A DNA stretch of 64,000 bases. Source: Pseudomonas silvicola. GTDB taxonomy: Bacteria; Pseudomonadota; Gammaproteobacteria; Pseudomonadales; Pseudomonadaceae. The position numbers and the translations under genes are program-made. Location of the stretch: contig NZ_CP093281.1 in the NCBI RefSeq assembly GCF_026651855.1, forward strand, positions 744,001 to 808,000. Direction: 5' to 3'. Every line of letters starts with the position of its first letter. The first letter of the stretch is position 1. Below the pieces are notes generated by a model. That model saw only the letters and a program-made list of their open reading frames with translations, had not been told where the DNA came from and did not search any database. This document shows, one piece after another, positions 45,022 through 56,029 of the stretch.

Positions 45022-45655
45022 TCTGCGCGGTGTCTGGCCGGATCTGATAGCAGCCTTTCATCATCAGTCTGGCCTGACGACCGACACCCACTTTGGCCCT
45101 GCAGGCTTACTTCGGCAGAGGATTGAACAAGGTGAACGCTGCGATCTGTTTGCATCCGCCAATCTTAAGCACCCGGCCACGCTGTTACAGCGCGGTCTGG
45201 CAATGCACACCGGAAAATTTTCCGCTAACAGCTTATGTTTGACCGCAAGACGTGACGTTGTCACCGAAAACGACACCTGGCTTACACTTTTACAACGTGA
45301 CGACCTGCGGCTGGCAACATCGACGCCGTTAAGCGACCCTTCCGGCGATTACGGCAGCTGTTTGACAATATCGGACAGGTTTATCCAGACTGCGGTGAAG
45401 GTTGAAACAGCGCGCGTCCAGCTGGTGGGTGGCATCGATAGCCTGGCTGTCCCCACGGGCGAACTGGCAGCACAATGGTTAATCGACCAACAGCACGCAG
45501 ATCTCTTCATTGGCTACGCCAGCTATGCTCCACGTCTAATAAATCATCCGCATTTGCAGGTATTGAGCATCCCGGAACCGTTCAACATTCAGGCGGAATA
45601 TGGATGGGCGACTTTCACCCACTCTGCTAATCCCCTTGCCGCCTTTCTCAATTAG
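44990..45655 (+). CDS. ModA-like molybdate/tungstate-type binding protein without visible signal peptide
   Basis: Periplasmic-binding-fold protein of about 221 residues. MTTLHILAAGSLRGVWPDLI resembles the ModA mature N-terminus (LxxFAAASL), then THFGPAGLLRQRIEQGERCD, LFASANLKHPATLLQRGLAM, KFSANSLCLTARRDVVTEND and LIDQQHADLFIGYASYAP. No signal peptide precedes the domain. Its start sits inside the last codons of the metal-chelate binding-protein gene, so the two are translationally coupled. The frame is clean except near 45365. It could be a cytoplasmic molybdate-binding sensor, or be exported with its partner if the start is wrong. Confidence 0.82.
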   Translation: MTTLHILAAGSLRGVWPDLIAAFHHQSGLTTDTHFGPAGLLRQRIEQGERCDLFASANLKHPATLLQRGLAMHTGKFSANSLCLTARRDVVTENDTWLTLLQRDDLRLATSTPLSDPSGDYGSCLTISDRFIQTAVKVETARVQLVGGIDSLAVPTGELAAQWLIDQQHADLFIGYASYAPRLINHPHLQVLSIPEPFNIQAEYGWATFTHSANPLAAFLN

Positions 45656-47075
45656 CAACGGCCAAATTACATTCTGCAACAAGAATGGTTTTGCCTGAAT
45701 GCTGTTCAAAAACGGTCAACGTAACAAACTGCGCACGACCATGCCGTGCGCCGAGCAGTTCGACTCTTAAACGATGAATAATTTTGCGATAGCGGCTGGT
45801 TCGCTGTTGAGTTTGCAGCACACGGCGCAGCAAAATGCAGTAATCCATCTCCTGGCGTCCACGTCATGCCTTCTGCGCGGCTGCGTACCAGACTCAACAA
45901 CAAAAATCGGGGTTGAGGATGACCCAAAGCCCACTTTCAAACCGTGTTCACCCAACAAGCCTTCAGTAGCAACGTCCGCGCCTGCATTACGCTGGTCGAA
46001 CAGTTACGTGATGGGTTATAGCGGGTATCGGTTGCATTCGCGCGCCAGTAATTGCGCAAGGCTGCCTGATTGTAATGCGTGAGAACCAGACGTTTATCCG
46101 GACGACACCACCTTTTGATCTCACTTTCCAGTGATGGCAGCAAACAACCTCAACGTCGAACTCCTCTTTTGCGCGCAGCGTTTTCAGGAAACCGCGCAAG
46201 CTGCGTGAAACGTCATCAACCGGGTAGAGGCTGATATAGAGTTCATCACCCATCTCTAACGATGTATGGCCGGTTGATACTTCACCGCGATGGTCAATCG
46301 CTGCGACCCAACGGTCAAACCATGGACGACGTCCGGCGACATCGCCCGAACCCAACGGCGTCCAGATGTAGACATTGAGCGGCACACTGGTATGCCCAGC
46401 CTGCAGCGGCGGATGTTCATAATTCAATCCATGCGGCGCACGCAGCCCTTTGCGGGTAAAGATAGGCAGTGCGGTGACACTGGTGTTCTCTGGCAGCGCA
46501 TGAATTTGCGCTCCCATAAACAAGAGATTGATGCCCCATCCCGCCAGCAAAAGTGCAAAACACAGCGGCACGATCACATGCGGAGCCAGCGGCCAATGGA
46601 TGGCAATCAGGAGGCTGAACAGGATTTCCGCGCATCCGAGGCTGAATTTCCGCGTCCATCGCCGACAGCGCATCAGGCTGCATGAAATGACACGGAACCC
46701 GCCATCCAGTAAAAAAATCAAGGCAAAACCCAGTGAGAAGCAGAGGCTGCTATCATGCGGTGCAATGAATACCAACAGGCCAAACAGCATCAGCCCTGCA
46801 GATTTCATCAAAGGTGGCCAGGCAATGCCAGGCGAATAGATTGCTCATCGCTTCCGCCAGCCCTTCGACCGCAAGGAATACCCTAACATGCAAGGGAACG
46901 ATAAACTTCCATGTTCAACAGATCCATCAGGATCCCGGCACTCGCACCAGCACACAGCAGGCCAGCCCGGTCAGATAAGGCCAACCCGCTCTTAGCGCGG
47001 TCCACCCATCAACAGAAATAATAGTCGCAGCAAAGGTACTCTCCAGCGGATAACACAGCTCAGCACGGTCTATAG
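45648..47075 (-). CDS. HdeD-like membrane protein with C-terminal unknown domain
   Basis: About 475 residues. The N-terminal half is a DUF308/HdeD-type bundle: YLTGLACCVLGASAGILMDL in mixed frames, SAGLMLFGLLVFIAPHDSS, SLGFALIFLLDGGFRVISCS, LGCAEILFSLLIAIHWPLAP and IVPLCFALLLAGWGINLLFM. The C-terminal half reads TSVPLNVYIWTPLGSGDVAG, WVAAIDHRGEVSTGHTSLEM, GDELYISLYPVDDVSRSLRG, LTHYNQAALRNYWRANATDT, RYNPSRNCSTSVMQA and RHGRAQFVTLTVFEQHSGKT. The GHTSLEM histidine followed by a later RNCS cysteine recalls circularly permuted papain-like folds, which is inference. The start is approximate. The 3' end overlaps the ModA-like gene by 8 bases. About seven frame breaks. Confidence 0.72.
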
Positions 47076-47242
47076 ACGCGGGCAAATAACAGGAGTTCTG
47101 TTACGCCTCGGCAATTCTGACTTCGTTTACTGATGGTTGTGACTGTGAGGGCACTCTACGTGGCGAAGATTAAAATTGGCTTAACGATAAAGTAAATATT
47201 GGCTTATTTTTTGAACAACACAATGCTGAATTTGTGGCGATT

Positions 47243-48229
47243 TCAGGCTGAAACCGCCACTGACTCGTGGGAGCCAACCATCTTAACTGATTGATTTAAT
47301 TCATTGTAGTTATCGCTCCGCAGAATGATTATGCGGCTGGCGTAGGTTTCACACTGCTGCGTGTCGTTGAATCGCAGTTTTATAAAACTGTTAAGGCAGG
47401 GATTGCGGTTATCGCTGCTCCAGGCAACGGCAAGATTGACCTGCGGCGCATCCGCCAGCGGTTTGAAGACAATGCCGTCCATTTTGAGTTGTTGAACCGA
47501 AGAAGGCACCAGCGCCACATAGCTGGCATCATTCACCAGGCTGAGCATGGTGTGTTGCAGACGAACCTGCAGACTGACCATAGGTTCAAAACCATGAGCC
47601 CGGCAATAATCCATAATTACCGCGGTTAACCGGCTCCCGGCGCTGGCGGAGGTCATCACAAAAGGATCGTCGCGCAGATCTTCGATCTGCAATTTCCGAC
47701 TTCTCGCTTTAGGATGTGTGCGCGACATGGCCACACATAAAGGCTCGGTTAACGGTCAATGTCTGCATGCCCACGCGTTAGCAGTTCCTTCCACCAGTAC
47801 CGCTAAATCGACTTCACCTGCCAGCACTTTATCCGGCGGGTCTTCCAGTGACCGCCTCTTCAACTCCAGAGCAATGTTGGAAGTGATGGCGAATCAATCG
47901 CACATACTCCGGGATCACGCTATGTGCAGGTACATGAAGTGAAACCCACGCGCAATAAACCCGATTTGCCCGCGGCGGTGTCCGCGCCAGTTGTTGCGCC
48001 TGCTGGTGATTCGAGGATCTTACGGCATCCTGGTAGAAGCTCTCACCGGCGGGCGTCAGCATTAGCTGGCGCGTATTGCGTTCCCTGCTACAATGCCCAC
48101 CGCTTTTCCAGTGCAGCGATGTGACGACTTAAGGACGGCTGTGACAGATGCAGACGCTACGCGGCTTACGGTGGAAATTTTCACTTCTGCCAGCGCGATA
48201 AAGTACCGCAGCGGCTTCATATCAAGCAT
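47243..48229 (-). CDS. LysR-family regulator
   Basis: Transcription factor of about 329 residues including the frame-broken parts. The N-terminus is MLDMKPLRYFIALAEVKNFH, then RLHLSQPSLSRHIAALEKR for the HTH in mixed frames. The effector domain is well preserved: QIEDLRDDPFVMTSASAGSR, RAHGFEPMVSLQVRLQHTML, SLVNDASYVALVPSSVQQLK and DGIVFKPLADAPQVNLAVAW. It resembles the benzoate/dibenzothiophene-type LysR subgroup with a Q-x-x-Q-like P-S-S-V motif, but no inducer can be named. Divergent from the AEC carrier gene, its likely target. About six frame breaks before 47730. Confidence 0.87.
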
Positions 48230-48318
48230 GATTCATTTTCCGTATCAATCGGCCAAATTTGCTATTGGATCTGCATCACTAAAGGCACTAGAGTCCTTCA
48301 GCTTACTGGGAGGACACA

Positions 48319-49291
48319 ATGATAGCGACGTTTCTGATTCTTTTGCCGGTTTTCGGCTTAATTGTGGCGGGATATGCTTGCCGCATGCTAGGTGTATTAG
48401 GGCCAACCTCGGCGACGGAACTGAATAAATTTGTGGTATGGCTTGCGCTGCCTGCGCTGCTGTTTGACATCATGGCACACACGCCGTGGCACCACCATTT
48501 ATCAACCGGGATTCTTCTGGGCGTTTGCCCTCTCCTGCGCCGCCTCATTTGTTATCGTCTTTGCCTGCCAAAAATTCCAAAGGCAAATCCACTGCCGATG
48601 CCAGCGTCGATGGCGTTGCCGCCGCCTATCCCAACACACCGGTTATCTGGGTTTTCCGCTGTTGTTACTGATTTTTGGTAAAAGCAGCCTGATCCCCACC
48701 ACCACGGCGACTATTGTGGTGGCGTGTATCCTGTTCGCGATTGCCATCGCGATGATCGAGTGGTTTGCAGAGTGAACGTGAATTTCATCGACTGGCGATT
48801 AAAGTACTGCGCGCCATTTTAAGAACCCGCTGATTATCTCACCGCTGTTGGGGAGCTTGCTCCAGCGCGGGTTTGACCATGCCCGGCAGCGTTGAAACCT
48901 TCCTGAAACTGCTCGGCGGTTGCGGCCGCCCTTGCGCGCTGGTGTTTAGGGGTGTTTCTAGCCAGCCGACAAAAAGCCAAAGCCAGCGAATTGCCCACCG
49001 CGGCGAAAAATGAGTTTCACCACGGTGGGCCTGGTCGTGGTGGCCAAGCTGGTGATGCAGCCGCTGCTGACCTGGATTTTAGCCGTCTGGCTGTTTCACC
49101 TGCCGCAGGATCTCACCAACATGGCGATTCTGCTGGCGGCACTGCCCACCGGCACCGGGCCCTTTATGCTGGCTGAGTATTATCGGCGTGATGCGCAAAT
49201 CACTTCTGGCGCGATCCTCATCTCCACGGTGCTGTCGATCGTTACACTGGTGGCGATCATGCACTTTATGCAAGTCACGCCCATCGCCTAG
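48319..49291 (+). CDS. AEC-family (auxin efflux carrier/malonate-type) transporter
   Basis: Ten-helix secondary carrier of about 324 residues. MIATFLILLPVFGLIVAGYA, then ELNKFVVWLALPALLFDIMA, ALSCAASFVIVFACQKFQRQ, FPLLLLIFGKSSLIPTTTAT, VGLVVVAKLVMQPLLTWILA and LTNMAILLAALPTGTGPFML are standard AEC blocks; the end YYRRDAQITSGAILISTVLS and ALMHFMQ-like residues close it. A frame-broken GNPLIISPLLG half-repeat lies near 48820. Probably a dicarboxylate or amino-acid carrier controlled by the divergent LysR. About five frame breaks. Confidence 0.87.
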
Positions 49292-49295
49292 CGCG

Positions 49296-50453
49296 TCATT
49301 TCGCCGCTGGGCGTTGATCTCCAGCGGCGTAAATGGTGCACGCCGCTTCTTCCTTCTCACGATACTGCTCGCAATTTGCCAGAGCTTCATGGTTTGCATC
49401 CTGCTGGGTGCGAGCCCAGTGGGCGCGGCCCCACACACCTTCGCCGTTGGTCGCGAACGCTTTCTCATAGCCGAGATCTGACAGATAGTGTTTGAAAGCC
49501 TGTAGACCTCATGACGTTAATCCTGCCGGTGCAGCAAGCTCGGCCTCAGCAAGGGACACGACTCCATGGCTCGGCAAATGTTGCTGGCTTAGAAACGACG
49601 AGACGCTGCGCCACCAGAATCCTTCCGGTGCTGAAATCAGTAAATCATGCCCATCGTTACCGTAAGCCGGCAGAGTGATCAGCTTACCCTTAGCCTCTGC
49701 GTGATGGTAAGCCTTGAACATCTCCTCGCCAAGCTGGGGTGAAAACGACTGATCATTGGCAGTGTAAAGCCAGAGTGTGTTGGGATCGTGCGGTTTGACC
49801 ATAAGATTTCAGCGTCGCCAGCAGTGAGGTTTTATCACAAACCTGGCCCTCACCCATGGCTCCGCGTCCACCTGAAAAGCTGATGATAGCCTGTACACCC
49901 GGTGGATTCAGGGCACTGGCGGCGAGCACGCTGAATCCGCCAGATGATTGGGCCGACCAGCACCGCTTTCTGGATGTTTTGCCGCCCAGGGCTGTACCCG
50001 TATCGCCGTCAGTGCAGCGAGGATATCGTCTCGTGCCATTTTCCTGCTAGAGCATGTTGCGGCTGGGCGCAGCTGTTGCCTTGATAATCGTTGTGGCCGG
50101 GTGGATTGACCATAGCCCTGTCGCATCACCACCACAGCGGCATAACCATGTCGGGCAAAGGTGATGGCGGCAGCTGAGAAACGGTTCGGCGTGAGATGCT
50201 GGCGATCGCTTTGCTCGCTGCCATCGGTGCCGTGGGTGATCAGCGCGATGGGACATACACCGGGTATAAGTCGGGTCGTGTAACATACGCATCCAGCACC
50301 GCGTTGCCCGTTGGGGAAGGTTATGGTTAATGAGAGCGGCTCACGTATCAATCCCGCGAGTTGCGAAGCGCCGGCTGTCTGTTCGGCGAGACTCAGGCAA
50401 CTGCTCCCCAATAGACCGATGATGAGAAAACTGCGGATAAAATACCGGCGCAT
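49296..50453 (-). CDS. Secreted alpha/beta hydrolase (dienelactone hydrolase-like)
   Basis: Periplasmic hydrolase of about 385 residues. The start MRRYFIRSFLIIGLLGSS and LSLAEQ form a signal peptide. CPIALITHGTDGSEQSDRQH gives the oxyanion HG motif, then FARHGYAAVVVMRQGYGQST. The nucleophile elbow reads VGQSSGGFSVLAASALNPPG across one slip (Ser in GQSSG, near 49945). LWLYTANDQSFSPQLGEEMF and LPAYGNDGHDLLISAPEGFW carry the acid and histidine. A cysteine-containing tail NHEALANCEQYREKEEAACT is unusual and ends at 49296. Convergent with the AEC gene at a 4-base gap. About five frame breaks. Confidence 0.85.
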
Positions 50454-50561
50454 CAGTTAATACTCCCCTTATTAACACCAGGTGATGTTTACCGGGAGAT
50501 ACTATCACCTAATCTGGAGTTAAACTCGTACAACGCCCTGCTTGAGATCAAACCCCATATT

Positions 50562-51423
50562 TTATGAAGCCAGCTGTTGCTGCACCGCATCAAGAAACAG
50601 TCGCAGCGCGGCGGGTTGGCGTTCGCGCGACATATACAATCCATAAATGCCGAGGGTTTTCGGCGTAAAGTCCGGCAGTACACATTGCAACTGACCGTTG
50701 CTATCCCGGCGCGCGCCCCATTTCTGGCACCATGGCCAGCCCACATCCGGCGATGGCGGCATCGCACAATACCGATGAGATGCCGGCACTGAAATTGCCG
50801 CTTACGGCTGTGCCTTCAGGGCATCGCCATTGGCATCGTTGAACTGCCAACCTGCCCGGCAAAGCGCTTATGGTGCAGGCATCAGGCATGAATCCGGGTG
50901 GCGTTTCAGGATTGCCATGTTTTTGCGCAATAATCGGGCATGTACAATTTACAGAAGCACATTCGCCAAGACGGCGGGCAATCGCGCCCGGTTCCGGATT
51001 GTCCGTGATCCTGACTGCTACATCGATGCGCTCTCCCACTAAGCTCACCGGCTGATTGTTGATTTCTAATTCAATTGCAACAATGGATAGCGCGCCAGAA
51101 ATGCCGGGATCATCGGCCCCAGAATATGGGTCGCGGTGGAGTGCGCACAGGCGACGCGCAATGTGCCCTGCGGTTCTCCCGGTTCACCCTGTCCGGTTAT
51201 CTCATCGGCCATGCCAGCATGTTTTTCCAGCACTTTTCCCGATGCGGGTGATGGTCAGGCGACGTGATGAACGGTGTAGTAAACGTGCGCCTGCCCATTT
51301 CTCCATTTCATCCAGATAACGGCTGACCATCGGCCGGGAGATATCCAGCGCCCGCGCTGCGGCGCTCAGGCTGCCTAATTCGCAAATGCGATTGGAAATA
51401 CAAGCGGCTGTGACTCTGTCCAT
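50562..51423 (-). CDS. LysR-family regulator
   Basis: Transcription factor of about 287 residues. The start at 51423 follows GGAGAGCAG and reads MDRVTAACI; the HTH ELGSLSAAARALDISRPMVS with RYLDEMEKWAGARLLHRSSR is clean. The effector domain has GTLRVACAHSTATHILGPMI in mixed frames, QPVSLVGERIDVAVRITDNP and EPGAIARRLGECASV, and ends AALRLFLDAVQQQLAS. This is the CrgA/DsdC-like subgroup with the VDVAIRxG-type motif. Divergent from the MBL-fold gene. About six frame breaks. Confidence 0.88.
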
Positions 51424-51538
51424 CTGCTCTCCATCTGATCGTTTTATGAAACTGATCATCTCTATTTGCGGGAATTTAGCAGACAGCAAAATCCTTAATG
51501 ATGCTTACCAGCCATGTTGGCACTGAAAGGAAAATGAG

Positions 51539-52370
51539 ATGAAGATGAAGTCACTCGGACGTTGGTGTGCTCGCACTGGCAGCCGGCTTCCGGCGTTTGC
51601 TGCCCCATTGCAATTGGCAGTTTACAATCCACAGGAACAAGGGGTGTTTCCGGTATCGTCAACGCTGATTACCGGGCCATGAAGCGCTGCTGGTCGATGC
51701 ACAGTTCAGCCCGAAAGATGGCGAGAAACTGTGGAGATGATCAAATCCAGCGGTAAACTCACACAAATCCTGATTACCTCAGCCCTGACTTCTTACTTGA
51801 CTCGGAGCCCATCGTCAAAGCTTTCCTCAGGTGAAAATTGTCGCAGCACCAACAGTGGTTGAGCATATCGAAGCCACTAAAGCCGCTTAGCGTATTGGGG
51901 CCCGAAAATGCCGGGTGGTGCGCCTACCCAACTTTATGTACCACAGACCACCCATCAGACTGTTTAGCGTGGATGGTGAACGTATTGAACTGCGCCATGC
52001 GGGGGATATCCGCTTATCTGTGGATCCCAGCCAATAAGGCCGTGCTGGGTGGCACCGCCGTGGCAGCGGGCATCCACGTCTGGACCGCAGATACGCAAAC
52101 GCCAGCCAGCCGTGAGCAGTGGCTGGCGTGCTCAAAAATTAGCAGCTTAAGCCGAAAGTCGTGATTCCAGGACACTACATTGGCGCTCGTCCGGCGGGCG
52201 ATGGCGCGGTGACATTTACCCTTGATTATCTGCAAACCTTTGAAAAAGCACTTCAGCAGCACAAAGGGTCAGCAGAAGTGATTGAAGCGATGAAAAAAGC
52301 TATCGAATTTGCCGGATGAGAGTTCACTGGAGCTGAGTGCGAAAGTTAATACGGCGAGATGAAGTGGTAA
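51539..52370 (+). CDS. MBL-fold hydrolase-like protein, exported
   Basis: Metallo-beta-lactamase-fold protein of about 277 residues. The start MKMKSLGR is followed across a slip by LALAAGFPAFAAPLQL, a signal peptide. Then YNPQEQGVFPVSSTLITG, EALLVDAQFSPKDGEKL and VEMIKSSGKLTQILIT lead to the position of the HxHxDH zinc motif, which instead reads SPDFLLDSEPIVKAF in the best frame. VVEHIEATKAA, GGTAVAAGIHVWTADTQTPA and PKVVIPGHYIGARPAGDGAV (PGH motif) complete the fold. Whether it binds metal is open because the key motif sits at a frame break. Five or so frame breaks. Confidence 0.8.
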
Positions 52371-52556
52371 TCACTGTAATGTATGAGCGAGTATCAGGTC
52401 GTTATTAATAACGACCTGACTTTATCATCACGCCATGATCGTTATTATCTGAATGACTGCAATCAATCCCATTTTACTAGCAGATCAATCCCACCCTTAC
52501 CTGCTAATTTCCCCGAGCCTGCAACATATTTATTATTCTCACAAAGGGTTCGCGAG

Positions 52557-54136
52557 ATGAATGCATTGCGACGTTTAAGTCGAATTTATTTATTACACTA
52601 ATGGGAACGCTTAGTATCATTTCAGCTCAAGCGGAAGCGCCACAAAAAGGCGGGACGCTGACGCTAATTTTACCCAGTGAACCGTCAGCACTGGTCGCGC
52701 TGGCAACAGTTGCGCAACCTGTGATTGCCACCAGCGCCAAGGTCAATGAAGGTTTACTGACCTACGACTATAATCTCCATCCGCTACCACAATTGGCTAC
52801 TTCCTGGGAAATCAGCCCAGACGGCAAGCGCTATACCTTCCATCTGCGTAAAGGGGTGAAATGGCATGATGGTCAGCCCTTTACCTCTGCCGATGTGGCC
52901 TATTCTCTCGATCTACTGAAGAAAACCCATCCGCGCGCCAAATCCACCTTTGCCAACGTCACCAGCATCGAAACCCCGGACGATTTGACTGCGATACTGG
53001 TGCTTAGCCATCCGGCACCTTATTTGATCACCGCGTTTGCCGCCGGAGAAACGCCGATTCTGCCTAAGCACATCTGAAAACGGTGATGTGCTGAAAAATC
53101 CTAACAACAATGCACCGATTGGTACCGGGCCGTATATTTTCGAAAAATGGGAGCGTGGCAGCTACATTCTCTATAAACGCAACCCTAACTATTGGGATGC
53201 GCCAAAACCTTATATCGACCAGCTGGTAGTAAGTTTTCGACCGATCCCACCGTACGTTCACTGGCGTTGCAAGCTGGTCCAGGCTGATGTGGCTATCGAC
53301 ACTGGTCGCGCTCAAGCAGCTGAAGCGATTGCAGAAGCAAATTAAATTTGAAACCAAAGGCTATAACTACTCCAACAGCGTGGCCTCGATCCACTAACCT
53401 GGATGACAAGCTGTTTAAGACCTGCGCGTGCGTCAGGCGATTGCGCACAGCATTACCGCAAGGCGCTATTGAATGTGGTTTATTTTGGCTATGCCACCCC
53501 CACAGAAACGCCTGTTGGGCCTAACCTGAAAGCATTCCATAATAAGCCTTCCCCTTATCAATACGATTTGGCAGCAGCAAACGCCTTGCTGGATGAGGCG
53601 GGCTATAAGAAAGGCGATGACGGCGTGCGCCTGCGCGTCACGCTGGATTACAGCACCTTCGACGACACCTTCCGCCGCAACGCTGAATTTGTCCGGTCCG
53701 CACTCGCTCGCGTGGGCGGTGACATTGCGTTCGCAGGATCTGTCGACCTACGCCACACGCGTATTTACTCAACGCGATTTTTCCTTCTCCATCGATCAGT
53801 ATGCCAACCTATACGATCCCACCGTAGGCGTGCAGCGCCTGTATTGGTCAAAGAACTACCGTCCGGGTGTGCCATTTACCAATATCTCTCATTACCAGAA
53901 TCCTCAGGTTGATCAATTGCTGGAAGCGGCACAAACCGAGAGATGATGCGGCGAAGCGCGTTGCGGAATTTCAGCAATTCCAGGACATCGTGCAACAGGA
54001 ACTTGCCGGATATTAATCTGGCCTCTCCGCAATTTATCACCATCAGAAGTAAACAAGTCCATGATGACTCGCCTACTGCCAAGATGGTCTGGAAGGTAAT
54101 TTGTCCAGCGTATGGATCGATAAGACAGCCAAATAA
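52557..54136 (+). CDS. Peptide/nickel-type ABC substrate-binding protein
   Basis: Periplasmic binding protein (DppA/OppA cluster) of about 526 residues. Start MNALRRLSRIYL with a signal peptide through LMGTLSIISAQAEA. Family blocks are KGGTLTLILPSEPSALVALA, NEGLLTYDYNLHPLPQLATS, WEISPDGKRYTFHLRKGVKW, HDGQPFTSADVAYSLDLLKK, APIGTGPYIFEKWERGSYIL and YKRNPNYWDAPKPYIDQLVV, then LLDEAGYKKGDDGVRLRVTL. It ends VWIDKTAK. A strong terminator-like hairpin separates it from the permease operon downstream, so transcription of the binding protein may exceed that of the rest. About seven frame breaks after 53070. Confidence 0.9.
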
Positions 54137-54195
54137 TGTAGCGCTCGTAACAATAATTAAACCGGCAGATTAACGCTACCGCTTTTCGTTATCAG

Positions 54196-54220
54196 AAAAG
54201 CGCAAAACTTTTGCGCTTTT
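54196..54220 (+). terminator. AT-flanked hairpin after the binding-protein gene
   Basis: AAAAGCGCAAAA and TTTTGCGCTTTT are fully complementary around a single C, 60 bases after the stop, ending in a TTTT run. Works as a terminator in either direction; partial read-through would lower expression of the downstream permeases. Confidence 0.7.
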
Positions 54221-54297
54221 AATTGATTCTTCCCGTCAGCCCCCTTTGTTAACGTCAATCTTTATTATGCCTTTCGGTATTTCCAGGGATCACAATC

Positions 54298-54950
54298 ATG
54301 ACGCAATCCATACACCAACCCGCCACCATTGGCATTCTGATGGTCAAAACTGCTTTTCGTCAGCTATCAGGGCGATATTGGCAATCCGCAAACCTGGCGA
54401 TTTCCGGTGCGCTATCAGGTGGTGGACGAGGCCATTCCTCAGCGCATGGGGCATTTGGGTGAGCACGCGCTGCTGGAGCCATTTAAACGTGCCGCTCAGT
54501 CCTTGATTGATCAGGGTGTTGATGGGCTCACCACCAGCTGCGGCTATCTTTCCTGGTATCAACAGGAACTGGCGGCCTGGTCACCGGTGCCCATCGTCAC
54601 CAGCAGTTTGTTGCAGTATGTCAGCCTGCGCCAGATCCTGCCGGCTAACCGCCCTCCGCTAATTCTGACTTTCGATGAGAGCACGCTAAAGGCGGATTAT
54701 CTGACCCGCGTGGGCATTCCCGCAGAGGCACAGGTGGCCGGTATGCCAGCAGATTCTGAGTTTGCGCTCCATCCGCGAAGGCGACAGCAGCGTCAACTGG
54801 GCAACGCTGGCCGATGAAGTGCTTAGTGCGGCGGCGCGCTTACAACGCTTCCCAACAGCGGCGCACTACTGGAATGCACCAACCTTGCGCCCTTCAGCGC
54901 TATTGCCGCGCTTTGGCTTACCGGTTTATGACACACTGACGCTGTGGTAA
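54298..54950 (+). CDS. Aspartate/glutamate racemase-family protein
   Basis: Protein of the Asp/Glu/hydantoin racemase and maleate isomerase superfamily, about 217 residues. Start MTQSIHQPATIGILMVKTAF, then GDIGNPQTWRFPVRYQVVDE, AIPQRMGHLGEHALLEPFKR, the first catalytic cysteine in GVDGLTTSCGYLSWYQQELA, VPIVTSSLLQYVSLRQILPA and the second cysteine in LLECTNLAPFSA near 54865, read across slips. The end is FGLPVYDTLTLW. The pair of cysteines supports racemase or isomerase chemistry. It sits between a peptide-type binding protein and its permeases, suggesting the imported compound contains an amino acid or hydantoin. Five frame breaks. Confidence 0.82.
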
Positions 54951-55010
54951 ACAGCTTTCAGGGGCGGCTTTGCGCCCGCATTGGGATCGGGGCACAATGT
55001 GGACCCTTTA

Positions 55011-56029
55011 ATGTCGCGCAGCCACGCAGCCGATCGCCAACCCGTACGGCCGCTGTCACGCACCACCCGGCGCGTACTTGCACTGCGTGATGCACTGATT
55101 CAGGCGGTTCCCGCTGCGTTAGGTCGTGCTGGTATTCGTTTTACTGCAACTGGTACCCGGCGATGTGGTGGATGTGATGGCCAGCCAGTCTGGCAGTGCC
55201 TCCGCCGAAACCATGGCGTGGTTGCGGGCCGAATACGGTCTCGATCAACCTGTTCTGACGCAGTTCTGGAACTATCTGTGGCAACTTGCTCACTTCAGCC
55301 TCGGTTACTCTCCGCGCTTTGGCACCGATGTCACCGGGCTGATACTTGGCCGTTTACCCGATACGTTATTGCTGATGCTGCTGGCACAAGCCGTTGCGTT
55401 GGTGATCGGGATTGGTTTCGTGTCGTTTCATGGCCGTCTGGGCCAACAAATGGCCTGGACCGTCTGCTGACGCTGGTGAACCTGCTGTTATATTCCCTTT
55501 GCCCGGATTCTGGATTGGATTGCTGGTGTTACTGCTGTTTTGGTGCAACTTAACTGGCTACCTGTTAAACAAAAAAAACGATTGGGGCCAATCTTCGGCC
55601 GGTGGCGTTGCTGGATAAACTGCAACACGCTGTTGCCAGTGCTGGCGCTCAGCAGTTATTTCATCAGCGATTTACGCCCGCCTGACCCGCACCGCGTTGC
55701 TGACGTCGCCGATCAGGGATTTTATCCGCACTGCGCACGCCAAAGGTCTGGCACCGTGGCGCATCGTACTGCGCCATATGCTGCGCTGCGCGCTTACGCC
55801 AGTAACCACTGTTGCAGGCTTGTATTTTGGCAATCTGTTGGGCGGTGCCGCCGTGATTGAAACCGTATTTAGCTGGCCAGGATTAGGCAGTCTGGCTATG
55901 GAAGCCATCGTGGCACGTGATTTCAATGTGGTGCTGGGCATTCTACTGCTGTCCGCTTTATGGTGTGATTGTGAATGTGCTGGTCGATGTGCTGCACCTG
56001 ATGACCCGCGTATGGAGGGACGCGCATGA
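55011..56029 (+). CDS. Peptide-type ABC permease, DppB-like
   Basis: First inner-membrane permease of the importer, about 340 residues. Start MSRSHAADRQPV (an in-frame alternative lies at 54997), then RDALIQAVPAALG, VLVFVLLQLVPGDVVDVMAS, LRAEYGLDQPVLTQFWNYLW, DTLLLMLLAQAVALVIGI, FWIGLLVLLLF and the permease EAA-like region IRTAHAKGLAPWRIVLRHML. The end VDVLHLMTDPRMEGRA overlaps the next start by 4 bases (ATGA). About nine frame breaks, dense between 55120 and 55700. Confidence 0.88.
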
